DNA from: Vibrio tapetis subsp. tapetis
GTDB taxonomy: Bacteria > Pseudomonadota > Gammaproteobacteria > Enterobacterales > Vibrionaceae
Reading direction: 5' to 3'
DNA: 64,000 bases
Assembly: GCF_900233005.1 (NCBI RefSeq)
Contig: NZ_LT960611.1
Coordinates: 62,001 to 126,000 of the forward strand
This document shows positions 1 to 8,164 of this stretch, piece by piece; the stretch's first letter is position 1, and every line of letters begins with the position of its first letter. Below the pieces are notes generated by a model. It was not told the origin of the DNA and searched no databases. It saw only the letters and a program-made list of their open reading frames with translations. The position numbers and the translations under genes are program-made.

Positions 1-210
1 AGGCCGTTCGAACGTTGGCGCAAGGCGGAAGCTGCGAAAATGATAACGTCAATGCAAGGCTTCAAGGATTTGTTTGCAGGGGATCATCCGGCTAAGAAAT
101 TGCTTCGTGGTGTTGGGATGTCTGTTGCTGACAAATTACCGGGTGCAAAAAACCTCATTATGGAGAGAGCGCTTGGCTTGAAAGGTCAATTACCGGATAT
201 TGCTAAGTAG
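1..210 (+). CDS. ubiI: UbiI (VisC) ubiquinone hydroxylase, C-terminal fragment
   Basis: Only the last 69 codons lie in the window; the gene enters from the left edge and stops with TAG. The tail (F-A-G-D-H-P-A-K-K-L-L-R, then A-D-K-L-P-G-A-K) matches my memory of the C-terminus of UbiI/VisC, the FAD-dependent C5 hydroxylase of ubiquinone biosynthesis, better than its paralogues UbiH and UbiF. The FAD-binding and NAD(P)H motifs lie upstream of the window and cannot be checked. A GC-rich hairpin follows 18 bases after the stop. The family is fairly sure; the exact paralogue is inference. Confidence 0.75.
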   Translation, partial: RPFERWRKAEAAKMITSMQGFKDLFAGDHPAKKLLRGVGMSVADKLPGAKNLIMERALGLKGQLPDIAK

Positions 211-228
211 CCAGTAGGTTAAAATAAA

Positions 229-256
229 ACAGGGCTGATGCATGCATCAACCCTGT
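229..256 (+). terminator. Palindromic hairpin after ubiI
   Basis: Fourteen-base arms starting ACAGGG pair almost perfectly, with one G-U, around the centre at 242/243. Only a weak T-rich stretch follows, so termination is likely but the usual U-run is missing. It could serve both ubiI and the convergent ytfK-like gene. Confidence 0.55.
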
Positions 257-308
257 ATAAATTCTTATATTATTACTAAAGCCTTAATTTAGTGTAAATA
301 CTCAATTT

Positions 309-515
309 TTATGCATACGCACATTTCAATCGAGATATCTCTTGATTAACTTCGTTCACGGTTTGAAAATGACGTTTTTCAGCCTTTGCTGGTAAAATCA
401 GTTTACCGTTATCGAATTCGAATTTCCCTATTCCGTAGATATAAAGTCTGCCTTTAAAAAGCCGACTTATGTGTTTCGCTATCATGCCAGGCGTGTAGCG
501 TTTAAACAGTCTCAT
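309..515 (-). CDS. ytfK: YtfK-like DUF1107 protein
   Basis: A 68-residue basic protein. Its pattern F-K-R-Y-T-P, G-R-L-Y-I, then F-E-F-D-N-G-K and a C-terminal S-R-L-K matches E. coli YtfK (DUF1107) in length and spacing. In E. coli YtfK is reported to promote ppGpp build-up by acting on SpoT during phosphate or fatty-acid limitation; that role here is transferred from family knowledge. The gene stands alone, convergent to ubiI. No signal peptide or membrane segment is present, so it should be cytoplasmic. relA, the other ppGpp enzyme gene, lies 18 kb away and is not part of this unit. Confidence 0.8.
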   Translation of the reverse strand: MRLFKRYTPGMIAKHISRLFKGRLYIYGIGKFEFDNGKLILPAKAEKRHFQTVNEVNQEISRLKCAYA

Positions 516-1051
516 ACCTTTATCCTTATTTTTCTAGCGCGACAGATTATAAAAAATATACCGCGACAATTTTGTGATTGGACTGGGGTAAAATGCAGTA
601 ATTTCAATTTCAATTGGCGAATTGTGCTGGGATTATCATTTACTCAAGACAAATCCCTGCTTTGTGTGACTAGTTCCTCATTTAACACGGACGAAAGATT
701 AAAAAGCAATCAGTGGAAGATGCGCATGTATTCGCACAGATTATAAGAGTAGACCAAGTTAGAAAGGAATTAGTTTCATTGTAACAAAAATAAAAAAAAG
801 CCCGCATTGAGAATGTCGGGCAAATAGTCACAGATGTATTACACAAAAAGTGGATTCACTTTTACCGCCTAGCAGATCGAACGCCCGCATTAAAAGGACT
901 GAATCAGCATTGGCGGCAAGAAACACATTACATGAAAAATATAAAAATGACTAATTATTCATTAATATCGTATAAATATATATTACCTTTGGTTGTTATA
1001 TGAGGTCGTTGTCTAGTTATTAATGCAAGAATTATCTTGTTACATCTAAAA
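516..1051. other. Non-coding AT-rich gap between ytfK and the YbaK-like gene
   Basis: This 536-base stretch should hold the ytfK promoter on the minus strand at its left end and the terminator for the YbaK-like gene near 791-821. A 91-codon plus-strand reading frame (471-746) overlaps ytfK antisense and has no family resemblance or ribosome-binding site. I see no RNA gene or other feature. Confidence 0.5.
791..821 (-). terminator. Rho-independent terminator reading leftwards
   Basis: A GCCCG...CGGGC hairpin (800-821) with a run of A on its plus-strand left side gives a U-run on the minus strand. It would end the ygfZ/YbaK-like transcript about 230 bases beyond the stop codon. Confidence 0.6.
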
Positions 1052-1525
1052 CTATAGATCTCGAACGATATTCGAGATGAGGGGGGAGCAAAGACCCAAG
1101 AGGTCTTCTAGCGTGAGCGCTAATCCTGCCATGTTCGAGCCACTGCTAATGGTGACTTCGTTTTGTTTTAACAGCTCAGAGTCAAACACAATAGGCATTT
1201 TTGTAGACAGTCCGATCGGAGCCACACAACCCACTTCGTAACCGGTGACTTCTAGTAGCTCATTAGAACTGACACAAGTCATTCGCCTGCAATTCAGCTC
1301 CGCTCTAACTTTTTTGGGATCAACTTGCCTATTGCCTGGCACGCAGGCTAAAGCATATTGATTACCCATATCTCTAAGTAAGATGGATTTCACCATTTGC
1401 TCTGGGCGGCATTGCCTTTGCGAAGCGGCGTCTTCAATGCTGGTGGCTGGCGTTTTGTGGGGGAGCAGGCGATAATTCACCTGCTTTTTCTCAAGATATT
1501 GAGTTATCGAGGTGCTATTACTCAT
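1052..1525 (-). CDS. YbaK/ProX-superfamily aminoacyl-tRNA deacylase
   Basis: A 157-residue single-domain protein of the YbaK/ProRS-INS superfamily, which hydrolyses mischarged tRNAs in trans. The fold signature is visible: the lysine in M-V-K-S-I-L-L is residue 46, where the catalytic lysine of YbaK sits; there is a central V-P-G-N-R-Q-V-D segment and a late G-S-N-M-A-G-L glycine loop. A longer frame starts at 1555, but the ATG at 1525 overlaps the ygfZ stop by eight bases (ATGAGTAA) and fits family length, so I use it. Translational coupling to ygfZ is likely. Whether it is Cys-, Pro- or Ala-specific cannot be read here. Confidence 0.8.
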   Translation of the reverse strand: MSNSTSITQYLEKKQVNYRLLPHKTPATSIEDAASQRQCRPEQMVKSILLRDMGNQYALACVPGNRQVDPKKVRAELNCRRMTCVSSNELLEVTGYEVGCVAPIGLSTKMPIVFDSELLKQNEVTISSGSNMAGLALTLEDLLGLCSPLISNIVRDL

Positions 1526-2486
1526 CTTCTTCCAACGAATAAGGCAGCGCTTCAATTTGCCAGCGAGTTTCTGGTTGGTCAGTTAAGCGTAGTGCCGTAT
1601 CGAACTCGATGTCTTTTGGTAAGACGATGAGGCCACAGGCTTTATTGTCGTCAAACTGGTACTGAACAATAAGAGAGCCAGCATTACGCCAGTTTTCACC
1701 AACTGCGCGCTCTAGAGTGGCATCTGCCGGTAACTCTGCTGATAGCTCACCCGTTACCTTAAATAATGCTCGTTTGTTCATACCTCGGTATTTTGCTCTA
1801 GCGACGGTTTCTTGTCCTGTATAGCAGCCTTTAGTAAAACTGATCCCGCCTAAAGCTTGTAAGTTGAGAGCCTGAGGAATGTGTTGATTTTGTTGAGATG
1901 CCGAGATACTTGGCAAGCCAGATTCAACTTCAGCCCAGTCCCAGATGCTATCGTTCGTCAATTCAACTGGGCTGTTAGCAATAACAGCGTCTGCATGATC
2001 CGGTTGAATAGACAGCAACCATCGCTTATCGTCGAGTTTGACTGCGGTCCCACCTTCAAATGCCGTCACACTTTCTTCAGTGTTGACAAAGCTACTGAGC
2101 CAATGCTTGGCATCATCACCCATCACACCTAGTAAAATGTCGTCACTTTTTTTGATTTCAACTTTGGAAAAAACCGCGTATTTTTTTATTTCATTCAGTG
2201 CGGTTTCAAAAGCGCTGGCACGAGTAATTAAGGCGTAGCCATCAAGGTGATGGAATAGGCGGAAGATGCTCCACATTTTTCCTTTTGCATCACAATGAGC
2301 CCCTAATGTGGACTGATTCGCTTCTAGAGAGACAACATCACAAGTGATCTGGCCTTGCAGGTAGGATTTTTTGTCATCTCCAACCATCGAAATGGCCGAC
2401 CAAGAAGTGAGTGGGCATACAACCAGTGGTGGTAATGCTTGGGTTGAAGTGTGAGCTTGTTGCGTGAGCGATTGTTGCCAATTCAT
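1518..2486 (-). CDS. ygfZ: tRNA-modifying protein YgfZ (folate-dependent Fe-S maintenance)
   Basis: A 322-residue member of the YgfZ/GcvT-like family. The diagnostic motif K-G-C-Y-T-G-Q-E lies at residues 219-226 with the functional cysteine at 221. In E. coli YgfZ binds folate, supports repair or assembly of some Fe-S enzymes such as MiaB, and affects tRNA thiomethylation. The N-terminal half carries the aminomethyltransferase-like fold. It is divergent from sdhE with a 237-base intergenic region, the same arrangement as in enterobacteria, and is followed by a coupled YbaK-like gene. The ATG at 2486 gives the expected length. Confidence 0.93.
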   Translation of the reverse strand: MNWQQSLTQQAHTSTQALPPLVVCPLTSWSAISMVGDDKKSYLQGQITCDVVSLEANQSTLGAHCDAKGKMWSIFRLFHHLDGYALITRASAFETALNEIKKYAVFSKVEIKKSDDILLGVMGDDAKHWLSSFVNTEESVTAFEGGTAVKLDDKRWLLSIQPDHADAVIANSPVELTNDSIWDWAEVESGLPSISASQQNQHIPQALNLQALGGISFTKGCYTGQETVARAKYRGMNKRALFKVTGELSAELPADATLERAVGENWRNAGSLIVQYQFDDNKACGLIVLPKDIEFDTALRLTDQPETRWQIEALPYSLEEDE

Positions 2487-2723
2487 ATTGAAGCTACCTA
2501 GGTTCTTTATCTATGCAGTTATGGTAAACGGTCTGTTACGGTTTGTCAGTGTTTGTGCTTTTTCTCATCAATAAAAGTTATTCGGCTCTGGAGTCTGTGA
2601 CTTGCTTAGTGGTTGTAAGCTTTGGCTCTTGCTAAACTGCTTTCACAATGACATAACGCCACTAGTTACGATGCCTACAAGGTATTTTTTGGTGAATTTA
2701 TTGATTCTTATTGAGGAGTATCC

Positions 2724-2984
2724 ATGTACACGCCAGAAGCAAAAGCACGCGTTAAATGGGGCTGTCGCCGCGGAATGCTAGAATTAGATGTAGTTATGAT
2801 GCCGTTCTTTGATGAATGTTTTGAAGCATTGACTGAGCAAGAGAAGAACGACTTTGTTTCTTTATTAGAATGCGATGATCCTGATCTATTTACGTGGGTC
2901 ATGGGGCATGGGCGCAGTGAAAATTTAGGGCATGCCTCTATGGTTGATAAAATTGTTGCTCACAACCTCAGCAAGGTCCGTTAG
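2724..2984 (+). CDS. sdhE: SdhE, FAD assembly factor for succinate dehydrogenase
   Basis: An 86-residue acidic protein with the family motif R-R-G-M-L-E-L-D at residues 15-22; the R-G pair is essential in characterised homologues. It promotes covalent attachment of FAD to SdhA and FrdA. A Shine-Dalgarno GAGGAG (2713-2718) lies five bases before the ATG. The start of ygfX lies inside this gene, so the two are probably translationally coupled, as in E. coli. Length and motif are normal. Confidence 0.93.
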   Translation: MYTPEAKARVKWGCRRGMLELDVVMMPFFDECFEALTEQEKNDFVSLLECDDPDLFTWVMGHGRSENLGHASMVDKIVAHNLSKVR

Positions 2985-3357
2985 TTTTCAGTTAGCGACG
3001 TCCTATCATGCCTGCATAATTCGTAGTGTGACCGCTGCGATTATTGTGTGGGCGTTATGCTCTTCTTGGTTGCCCACCGCAGCCACGCTGTACCTGTGTT
3101 TCGTTATTTTTATTCCACGCAATTGGGTTCAGCTCTATCCTCCACAAACTTTGGGTCTATTTACGTGCTCATTGGATGGAGGCATGGTGATAAATAGCAC
3201 CGACTATCAAGTTGCGCGAAGTTGGCGATTATTCTTTGCAGTTGTTGTTGTCATTCAGACTCGCGAAAGTGGTCGGATAGTTATTTGGCGCGATCAATGT
3301 GAAGAGCAGCACTACCGGAGATTGTTATACCTATTGCAACAATTAGAGAATAGCTAA
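2932..3357 (+). CDS. ygfX: YgfX (CptA)-like inner-membrane protein
   Basis: A small membrane protein of 141 residues if started at the ATG at 2932. Two adjacent hydrophobic segments (about residues 31-46 and 48-65) are followed by a soluble C-terminal part, as in E. coli YgfX. E. coli YgfX was described as a membrane toxin partner of SdhE, a role others doubt. The true start is unclear: homologues begin near residue 17 here, where the codon is GTT. In-frame starts are ATG 2932 or TTG at 2944, 2953 and 2956, all inside sdhE. Similarity is weak but position and topology are convincing. Confidence 0.75.
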   Translation: MPLWLIKLLLTTSARSVSFQLATSYHACIIRSVTAAIIVWALCSSWLPTAATLYLCFVIFIPRNWVQLYPPQTLGLFTCSLDGGMVINSTDYQVARSWRLFFAVVVVIQTRESGRIVIWRDQCEEQHYRRLLYLLQQLENS

Positions 3358-3374
3358 GTTTAAAATGGTCGAAA

Positions 3375-3397
3375 AAAAGAGCGCTCAGCGCTCTTTT
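3375..3397. terminator. Bidirectional terminator between ygfX and nadB
   Basis: Arms AAAAGAGCGC and GCGCTCTTTT flank a three-base loop. A run of A precedes and T follows, so it can stop both the sdhE-ygfX and the nadB transcripts. Confidence 0.85.
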
Positions 3398-3441
3398 AAG
3401 TCATAAGAAGAATGACATTACTTCTTGTTAACTCTCTGTTC

Positions 3442-5052
3442 CTATTTCTTATTTGGAACGAGAATTGTAGGCTGGCTGTTTTCAGCGAGCTCTGGGTAAT
3501 CTAAGGTGTAATGTAGCCCTCGGCTTTCCTTGCGTTGCATCGCACACTTCACCATTAACTCAGCAACTTGCAATAAGTTACGAAGTTCAAGTAAGTTATT
3601 AGACACTCTGAACGTGCTGTAATACTCGTTAGTTTCTTGCTGCAACAATTGGATGCGACGTAATGCGCGTTCTAGACGTTTGTCAGTACGAACAATGCCC
3701 ATATAGTCCCACATGAACAAGCGTAACTCATGCCAGTTATGTTGAATGACGACTTCTTCATCTGAACAGCTAACCTGACTTTCATCCCAATGGGGTAGGC
3801 TAGGTGGAAGTTCGGCATCCTTGATGTGTTTAACGATATCTTTAGCGGCCGACCAAGCATACACCACACATTCCAGTAGGGAATTCGACGCCATGCGGTT
3901 AGCGCCATGAAGCCCGGTATAGCTCACTTCGCCAATTGCGTAGAGTTGGCTTAAGTCGGTTTTACCCTGTTGATTCACCATCACACCGCCGCAGGTGTAG
4001 TGCGCGGCAGGAACAATTGGTATTGGCTCTTTGGTCATATCAATGCCCAAGTCTTGCAAGCGCATATGAATCGTAGGGAAGTGCTTAGTAATGAACTCTG
4101 CTGGTTTATGGCTGATGTCGAGATACATGCAATCTGCACCCAGTCGTTTCATTTCAAAATCAATCGCACGAGCAACGACATCTCTTGGTGCCAGTTCTTC
4201 TCGTTCATCAAAATCGGGCATAAAGCGAGAGCCATCAGGGCGACGAAGGTAAGCACCTTCACCGCGTAAGGCTTCCGTTAGCAGGAAGTTTCGAGCTTCT
4301 GGATGAAACAGGCAGGTCGGGTGGAATTGATTGAATTCCAAATTGGCAACGCGACAACCCGCGCGCCAAGCCATCGCGATACCATCACCAGACGAAACGT
4401 CAGGGTTCGACGTGTACTGATAAACTTTCGAGGCTCCGCCTGTAGCAAGCACGACAAACTTAGCACGTACAGTTTCAACGTGCTCTCTGTCCCGATTCCA
4501 AATATAAGCACCGACTACTTTGTTCGCATCGCCGCCGACTTTGTCTTCGGTGATCAAATCTAACGCGTTGTGGCGTTCAAAAATATCGATGTTTGGATGA
4601 TTGTGGACGTTGTCTTGTAGCGACGTTTGCATGGCCATGCCTGTGGCATCTGCCGCGTGTAGAATACGACGATGACTGTGTCCGCCTTCACGTGTTAAGT
4701 GATAGCGTGGGCTGTCATCGGAGTCGTCATCTTCGCGGTCAAATGGTACTCCGCCGTCAATGAGCCACTGAACGCATTTCTTTGCGTTTTGGGCAATGAA
4801 GGTCACAGTGTCTTCTTCGCACAAGCCGCCGCCAGCAATTTGAGTATCTTCTACGTGAGATTCGATACTGTCAGATTCGTCGAATACAGCGGCGATACCA
4901 CCTTGTGCGTAAAAGGTGGCCCCTTCGCTGCGAGGTCCCTTGCTAAGTACAATAACTTTACCATGTGGTGCAACACGTAACGCGAGCGATAAACCCGCGG
5001 CACCACTACCAACCACTAACACATCACATTGATGTTCACGGTGTATGTTCAT
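3442..5052 (-). CDS. nadB: L-aspartate oxidase NadB
   Basis: A 536-residue FAD flavoprotein that oxidises L-aspartate to iminoaspartate, the first step of de novo NAD synthesis. The FAD Rossmann motif G-S-G-A-A-G is at residues 15-20, followed by Y-A-Q-G-G-I-A-A typical of the succinate dehydrogenase/aspartate oxidase family. The C-terminal helical domain (about residues 430-536) is present, so the gene is full length. It faces away from rpoE, sharing a 320-base regulatory region, the arrangement found in E. coli. No nadA or nadC is nearby. Confidence 0.97.
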   Translation of the reverse strand: MNIHREHQCDVLVVGSGAAGLSLALRVAPHGKVIVLSKGPRSEGATFYAQGGIAAVFDESDSIESHVEDTQIAGGGLCEEDTVTFIAQNAKKCVQWLIDGGVPFDREDDDSDDSPRYHLTREGGHSHRRILHAADATGMAMQTSLQDNVHNHPNIDIFERHNALDLITEDKVGGDANKVVGAYIWNRDREHVETVRAKFVVLATGGASKVYQYTSNPDVSSGDGIAMAWRAGCRVANLEFNQFHPTCLFHPEARNFLLTEALRGEGAYLRRPDGSRFMPDFDEREELAPRDVVARAIDFEMKRLGADCMYLDISHKPAEFITKHFPTIHMRLQDLGIDMTKEPIPIVPAAHYTCGGVMVNQQGKTDLSQLYAIGEVSYTGLHGANRMASNSLLECVVYAWSAAKDIVKHIKDAELPPSLPHWDESQVSCSDEEVVIQHNWHELRLFMWDYMGIVRTDKRLERALRRIQLLQQETNEYYSTFRVSNNLLELRNLLQVAELMVKCAMQRKESRGLHYTLDYPELAENSQPTILVPNKK

Positions 5053-5245
5053 ATAACTTTCAAAATCCCAGAATATCCTAGAGCCAACTAACGGACTCTA
5101 TTTACGTCATTAGCAAACTGCTAATCCCTTTATCCACTCAATGGTGATGACGTTTTTTTATTTGTTTTCTACGCCCGACTGAGTCGCTACACTGCAGGAT
5201 ACATCACATTGCGACAGAAAATTGGTAAAAAAAACACAAAGCATT

Positions 5246-5272
5246 GAACTTTTTTTCTACCAATGAGTCACA
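5246..5272 (+). promoter_or_regulatory. Putative sigma-E promoter of rpoE
   Basis: GAACTT (5246-5251), a 16-base spacer and TCACA (5268-5272) match the sigma-E pattern GAACTT-N16-TCTGA well at -35 and partly at -10. The predicted start near 5278 leaves a leader of about 95 bases before rpoE. This fits the known autoregulation of rpoE. It lies in the nadB-rpoE intergenic region (5053-5372), which must also hold the nadB promoter, not clearly recognised. Confidence 0.65.
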
Positions 5273-5372
5273 ATAGTGCTCATGTAAGCGGTGGTGTCAA
5301 TACTACAATTGGCAGATTTTTAGCTCATCCCTATAAAGGTGAGGGCTAATAACTATAGGAGTACACGCTCGA

Positions 5373-5951
5373 ATGAGCGAGCAGCTAACTGATCAAGTAT
5401 TGATAGAGCGAGTTCAGCGAGGAGATAAGCAGGCGTTTAACCTTTTGGTGATTAAATATCAAAACAAAGTTTGCAATCTAATTTCTCGCTATGTGAGCAA
5501 CTCCGGAGACGTACAAGATGTAGCACAAGAGGCGTTTATTAAAGCGTATCGTGCCATTCCTAACTTTAGGGGTGAAAGTGCTTTTTACACTTGGCTCTAT
5601 CGGATCGCCGTCAATACGGCTAAAAATTATATCGTTGCCCAAAGTCGTAGACCGCCAGCAACGGACTTAGATGCTGAAGAAGCAGAATATTACGAATCAG
5701 GCAGTGCGTTAAAAGAAATATCGAACCCTGAGAACTTAACGTTGTCCAAAGAATTGCAGAACGTTGTGTTTGATGCGATTGAAGCACTACCTGAAGACCT
5801 AAAAACGGCAATGACGTTGCGCGAGCTGGACGGCCTTAGCTATGAAGAAATAGCTGAAGTAATGGATTGTCCAGTAGGCACAGTACGTTCCCGAATATTC
5901 CGTGCTCGAGAAGCGGTTGAGAAAAAAATCAAACCGCTTATTGCGCACTAA
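5373..5951 (+). CDS. rpoE: RNA polymerase sigma-E factor
   Basis: A 192-residue ECF sigma factor. Region 2 (about residues 22-90) has D-V-A-Q-E-A-F-I-K-A-Y and the promoter-melting segment F-R-G-E-S-A-F-Y-T-W-L. Region 4 (about 130-185) has L-R-E-L-D-G-L-S-Y-E-E-I-A and P-V-G-T-V-R-S-R-I-F-R-A-R-E. It directs the envelope-stress regulon and is held by RseA at the inner membrane. An AGGAG lies upstream of the ATG. It heads rpoE-rseA-rseB-rseC, and the sigma-E-type promoter upstream suggests autoregulation. Confidence 0.98.
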   Translation: MSEQLTDQVLIERVQRGDKQAFNLLVIKYQNKVCNLISRYVSNSGDVQDVAQEAFIKAYRAIPNFRGESAFYTWLYRIAVNTAKNYIVAQSRRPPATDLDAEEAEYYESGSALKEISNPENLTLSKELQNVVFDAIEALPEDLKTAMTLRELDGLSYEEIAEVMDCPVGTVRSRIFRAREAVEKKIKPLIAH

Positions 5952-5975
5952 CCAGTGAATGAAATGGTGAAAATA

Positions 5976-6572
5976 ATGGCTGACAAAGAAAAACTTTCAG
6001 CACTCATGGATGGAGAAAGTGTCGATCAAGCTCTGCTTGCAGAATTGGCGCACGATGCAGAAGGTCAGAAGTCTTGGCAGAACTATCACTTAATTGGTGA
6101 TGTTATGCGGGGTGAGAACCCTGTAAGTGCCGAATGGGACATTGCTGGTAAAGTCGCTTTAGCTCTAGAAGATGAGCCTGCACACCATATTAATCCAACC
6201 CCTGCGGTTGAAGCTCAACCCACCCCAAGGGAAGCTCGTTGGACGATGCCGAGTTGGTTATCGCAATTTGGACAAGTTGCAATGGCGGCGTGTGTTTCCC
6301 TTGCGGTCATACTTGGTGTTCAACAGTATGGTGGTGTAGAGGGTAATCCGGCTCAAGCTGAATTGCCGGTGTTACAAACTATCCCATTTTCGGGCAGTGC
6401 GGAGCCGGTAAGCTTAACGGCAAACAGCGCTCACTCTTCATCATCTGAAGCACAGTTAATGGAGCAGCGCCGTCGCGTGAATGCTTTATTACAAGATTAC
6501 AACCTTCAGTTGCGTCTAAATAGTAAAGCTATTGATGACCAAGCAAACAATCTGGAACCGGTAGTAGAATGA
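5976..6572 (+). CDS. rseA: Anti-sigma-E factor RseA
   Basis: About 198 residues. The N-terminal sigma-binding domain begins M-A-D-K-E-K-L-S-A-L-M-D-G-E, matching the family start, so I choose the ATG at 5976 over GTG 5955 and ATG 5964 in the same frame. One membrane span lies around residues 94-112 (alanine/valine-rich, after the S-Q-F-G-Q segment), followed by a periplasmic domain with predicted coil near Q-R-R-R-V-N-A-L-L. It sequesters sigma-E and is cleaved by DegS and RseP under envelope stress. Its stop overlaps the rseB start (ATGA). Confidence 0.95.
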   Translation: MADKEKLSALMDGESVDQALLAELAHDAEGQKSWQNYHLIGDVMRGENPVSAEWDIAGKVALALEDEPAHHINPTPAVEAQPTPREARWTMPSWLSQFGQVAMAACVSLAVILGVQQYGGVEGNPAQAELPVLQTIPFSGSAEPVSLTANSAHSSSSEAQLMEQRRRVNALLQDYNLQLRLNSKAIDDQANNLEPVVE

Positions 6573-7573
6573 AAAAAACTCTGATCAGTGCACTAGCACT
6601 GTTCAGTTTGGTCAGTTACTCAGCCTCGGCAGAAGAAGCATCTGCCGAGGCTTTGTTGCATCAAATGAACGAAGCTAGTCAGCAATTAAACTATGAACTC
6701 TCGTATATTCTGATCAAAAAGAACAGCATTGAGCCTTTGTTGTATCGTCACGCCAAAAGAGATGACCTTCATTTAGCGCATTTGGTTTATTTGAGTGGAC
6801 CCAATCGAGAAGTGATCCGTCGCGGTGATGAAGTCAGCTATATTGAGCCCGGTGTTGATCCGTTTTCCATCGAATCAGGCGAGATGGTTGCCCCAATCAT
6901 CCCTATGCTCAAAACTGACGTGACAAAGCTGAGCGATTATTACGATTTTGTTAAGTTAGGGCGTGCTCGTGAAGCGGGCTCTCCAAGTCAAGTGATCCGT
7001 ATTGTACCTAAAGACGGAGAACGTTATTCCTATGTATTGTGGGTGGATGAGCGCAGTTATTTACCATTGCGTGCCGATCTGGTTGATCGTGATGGTGAAG
7101 TTCTAGAGCAATATCGAACCATTTCTTACGCGGTGAACGAAAAAATCTTCGATCACATGTCGGGTCTGAATGACATCCAGTTACCTGAAATTCTTACACT
7201 ACCTGAAGCGGCGAAAACCGATTCATTTTGGCAGGTTACTTGGGTGCCTGACGGGTTTAAAGCCAACAACATGAACCGCTATCGTATGGCAATAACGGAT
7301 AAAGTCGTTGAGAGCCAAATGTTTACCGATGGGCTGTTCAGTTTTTCAGTGTATGTTGCTGAAAAAGATGCGATGTCATTAAAAGGGCAACTGGTTCGCC
7401 AAGGCAGGCGCACTTTGCACTCTTTTGTTGTTAATGATAAAGAAGTTTCCGTGGTTGGGGATATTCCGCCATCAACAGTAAAACGCATTGCGCTCTCGGT
7501 TAAAATGGATCCTGTAGTCAATGTGACCAAACCGGGTGTGAGTGCTGATAGTAAAGCGGTATCCACACCATGA
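6569..7573 (+). CDS. rseB: Sigma-E regulatory protein RseB
   Basis: A 334-residue MucB/RseB-family periplasmic protein. A Sec signal peptide (M-K-K-T-L, hydrophobic core, A-S-A near residue 21) is clear. The mature part has the large lipid-binding N-domain and a smaller C-domain typical of RseB. It binds the periplasmic part of RseA and protects it from DegS until displaced by lipopolysaccharide. Four-base overlaps with both rseA and rseC indicate one translationally coupled operon. Confidence 0.96.
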   Translation: MKKTLISALALFSLVSYSASAEEASAEALLHQMNEASQQLNYELSYILIKKNSIEPLLYRHAKRDDLHLAHLVYLSGPNREVIRRGDEVSYIEPGVDPFSIESGEMVAPIIPMLKTDVTKLSDYYDFVKLGRAREAGSPSQVIRIVPKDGERYSYVLWVDERSYLPLRADLVDRDGEVLEQYRTISYAVNEKIFDHMSGLNDIQLPEILTLPEAAKTDSFWQVTWVPDGFKANNMNRYRMAITDKVVESQMFTDGLFSFSVYVAEKDAMSLKGQLVRQGRRTLHSFVVNDKEVSVVGDIPPSTVKRIALSVKMDPVVNVTKPGVSADSKAVSTP

Positions 7574-8073
7574 TGACTGCATTGGCTACCGTTGCTTCGG
7601 TTGAATCGACGGAACATGGCTTTCGGGCTGAGCTAAGCTGTGAGCAGCAAACGAGTTGTTCACATTGCTCATCGCAAAAAAGTTGCGGTACAGGCATAGT
7701 GTCTAAAGCGGTTGGCAATAAAAGTCATACATGGTGGCTTGAGACTTCCGACAAGGTTGAATCAGGTCAAGTTGTCGAAATCGGCCTACCTGAGAAACAA
7801 TTGCTGCAATCTGCTGCTGTTGTATATTTATTCCCGCTGTTTTTTCTTATGCTCGGTGCAGCCGTCGGCCAGTTTTGGCTTGCGCCAATGTTAGGAGGCG
7901 GTGAGGGCAGTATCATTTTGTTATCCTTTGCCTTTGCAGTGCTTGGCTTCATGCTTGCTCGTTATTGGACTCAGAGAAATGAGCACCAATCGGTTGAAAA
8001 AGTCACTTTAATCCGGATTATGGGGCAACCTTTGAAAGGAATTGCTACATTTGATGATAGCGGCAACGCCTGA
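7570..8073 (+). CDS. rseC: RseC family inner-membrane protein
   Basis: A 167-residue protein with an N-terminal cysteine cluster (C-E-Q-Q-T-S-C-S-H-C, then K-S-C-G-T-G) and two membrane helices (about residues 77-97 and 104-125), the RseC/MucC family layout. The cysteines could bind a metal or Fe-S cluster. RseC has minor reported roles in sigma-E control and in reduction of SoxR. It is the last gene of the operon, overlapping rseB by four bases. lepA follows after about 90 bases. Confidence 0.93.
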   Translation: MMTALATVASVESTEHGFRAELSCEQQTSCSHCSSQKSCGTGIVSKAVGNKSHTWWLETSDKVESGQVVEIGLPEKQLLQSAAVVYLFPLFFLMLGAAVGQFWLAPMLGGGEGSIILLSFAFAVLGFMLARYWTQRNEHQSVEKVTLIRIMGQPLKGIATFDDSGNA

Positions 8074-8164
8074 AATTCGGTAGAATCGCCCAACTTGATC
8101 GAAATGCCAGCAAATTTTGGCGTTTCTCCTATCCATTTTGCAAGAGTTAAGTCACCCCATACCT

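Noticed and set aside
471-746. 91-codon plus-strand frame starting opposite ytfK
   Set aside because: No ribosome-binding site or recognisable family, and its start is antisense to a better-supported gene.
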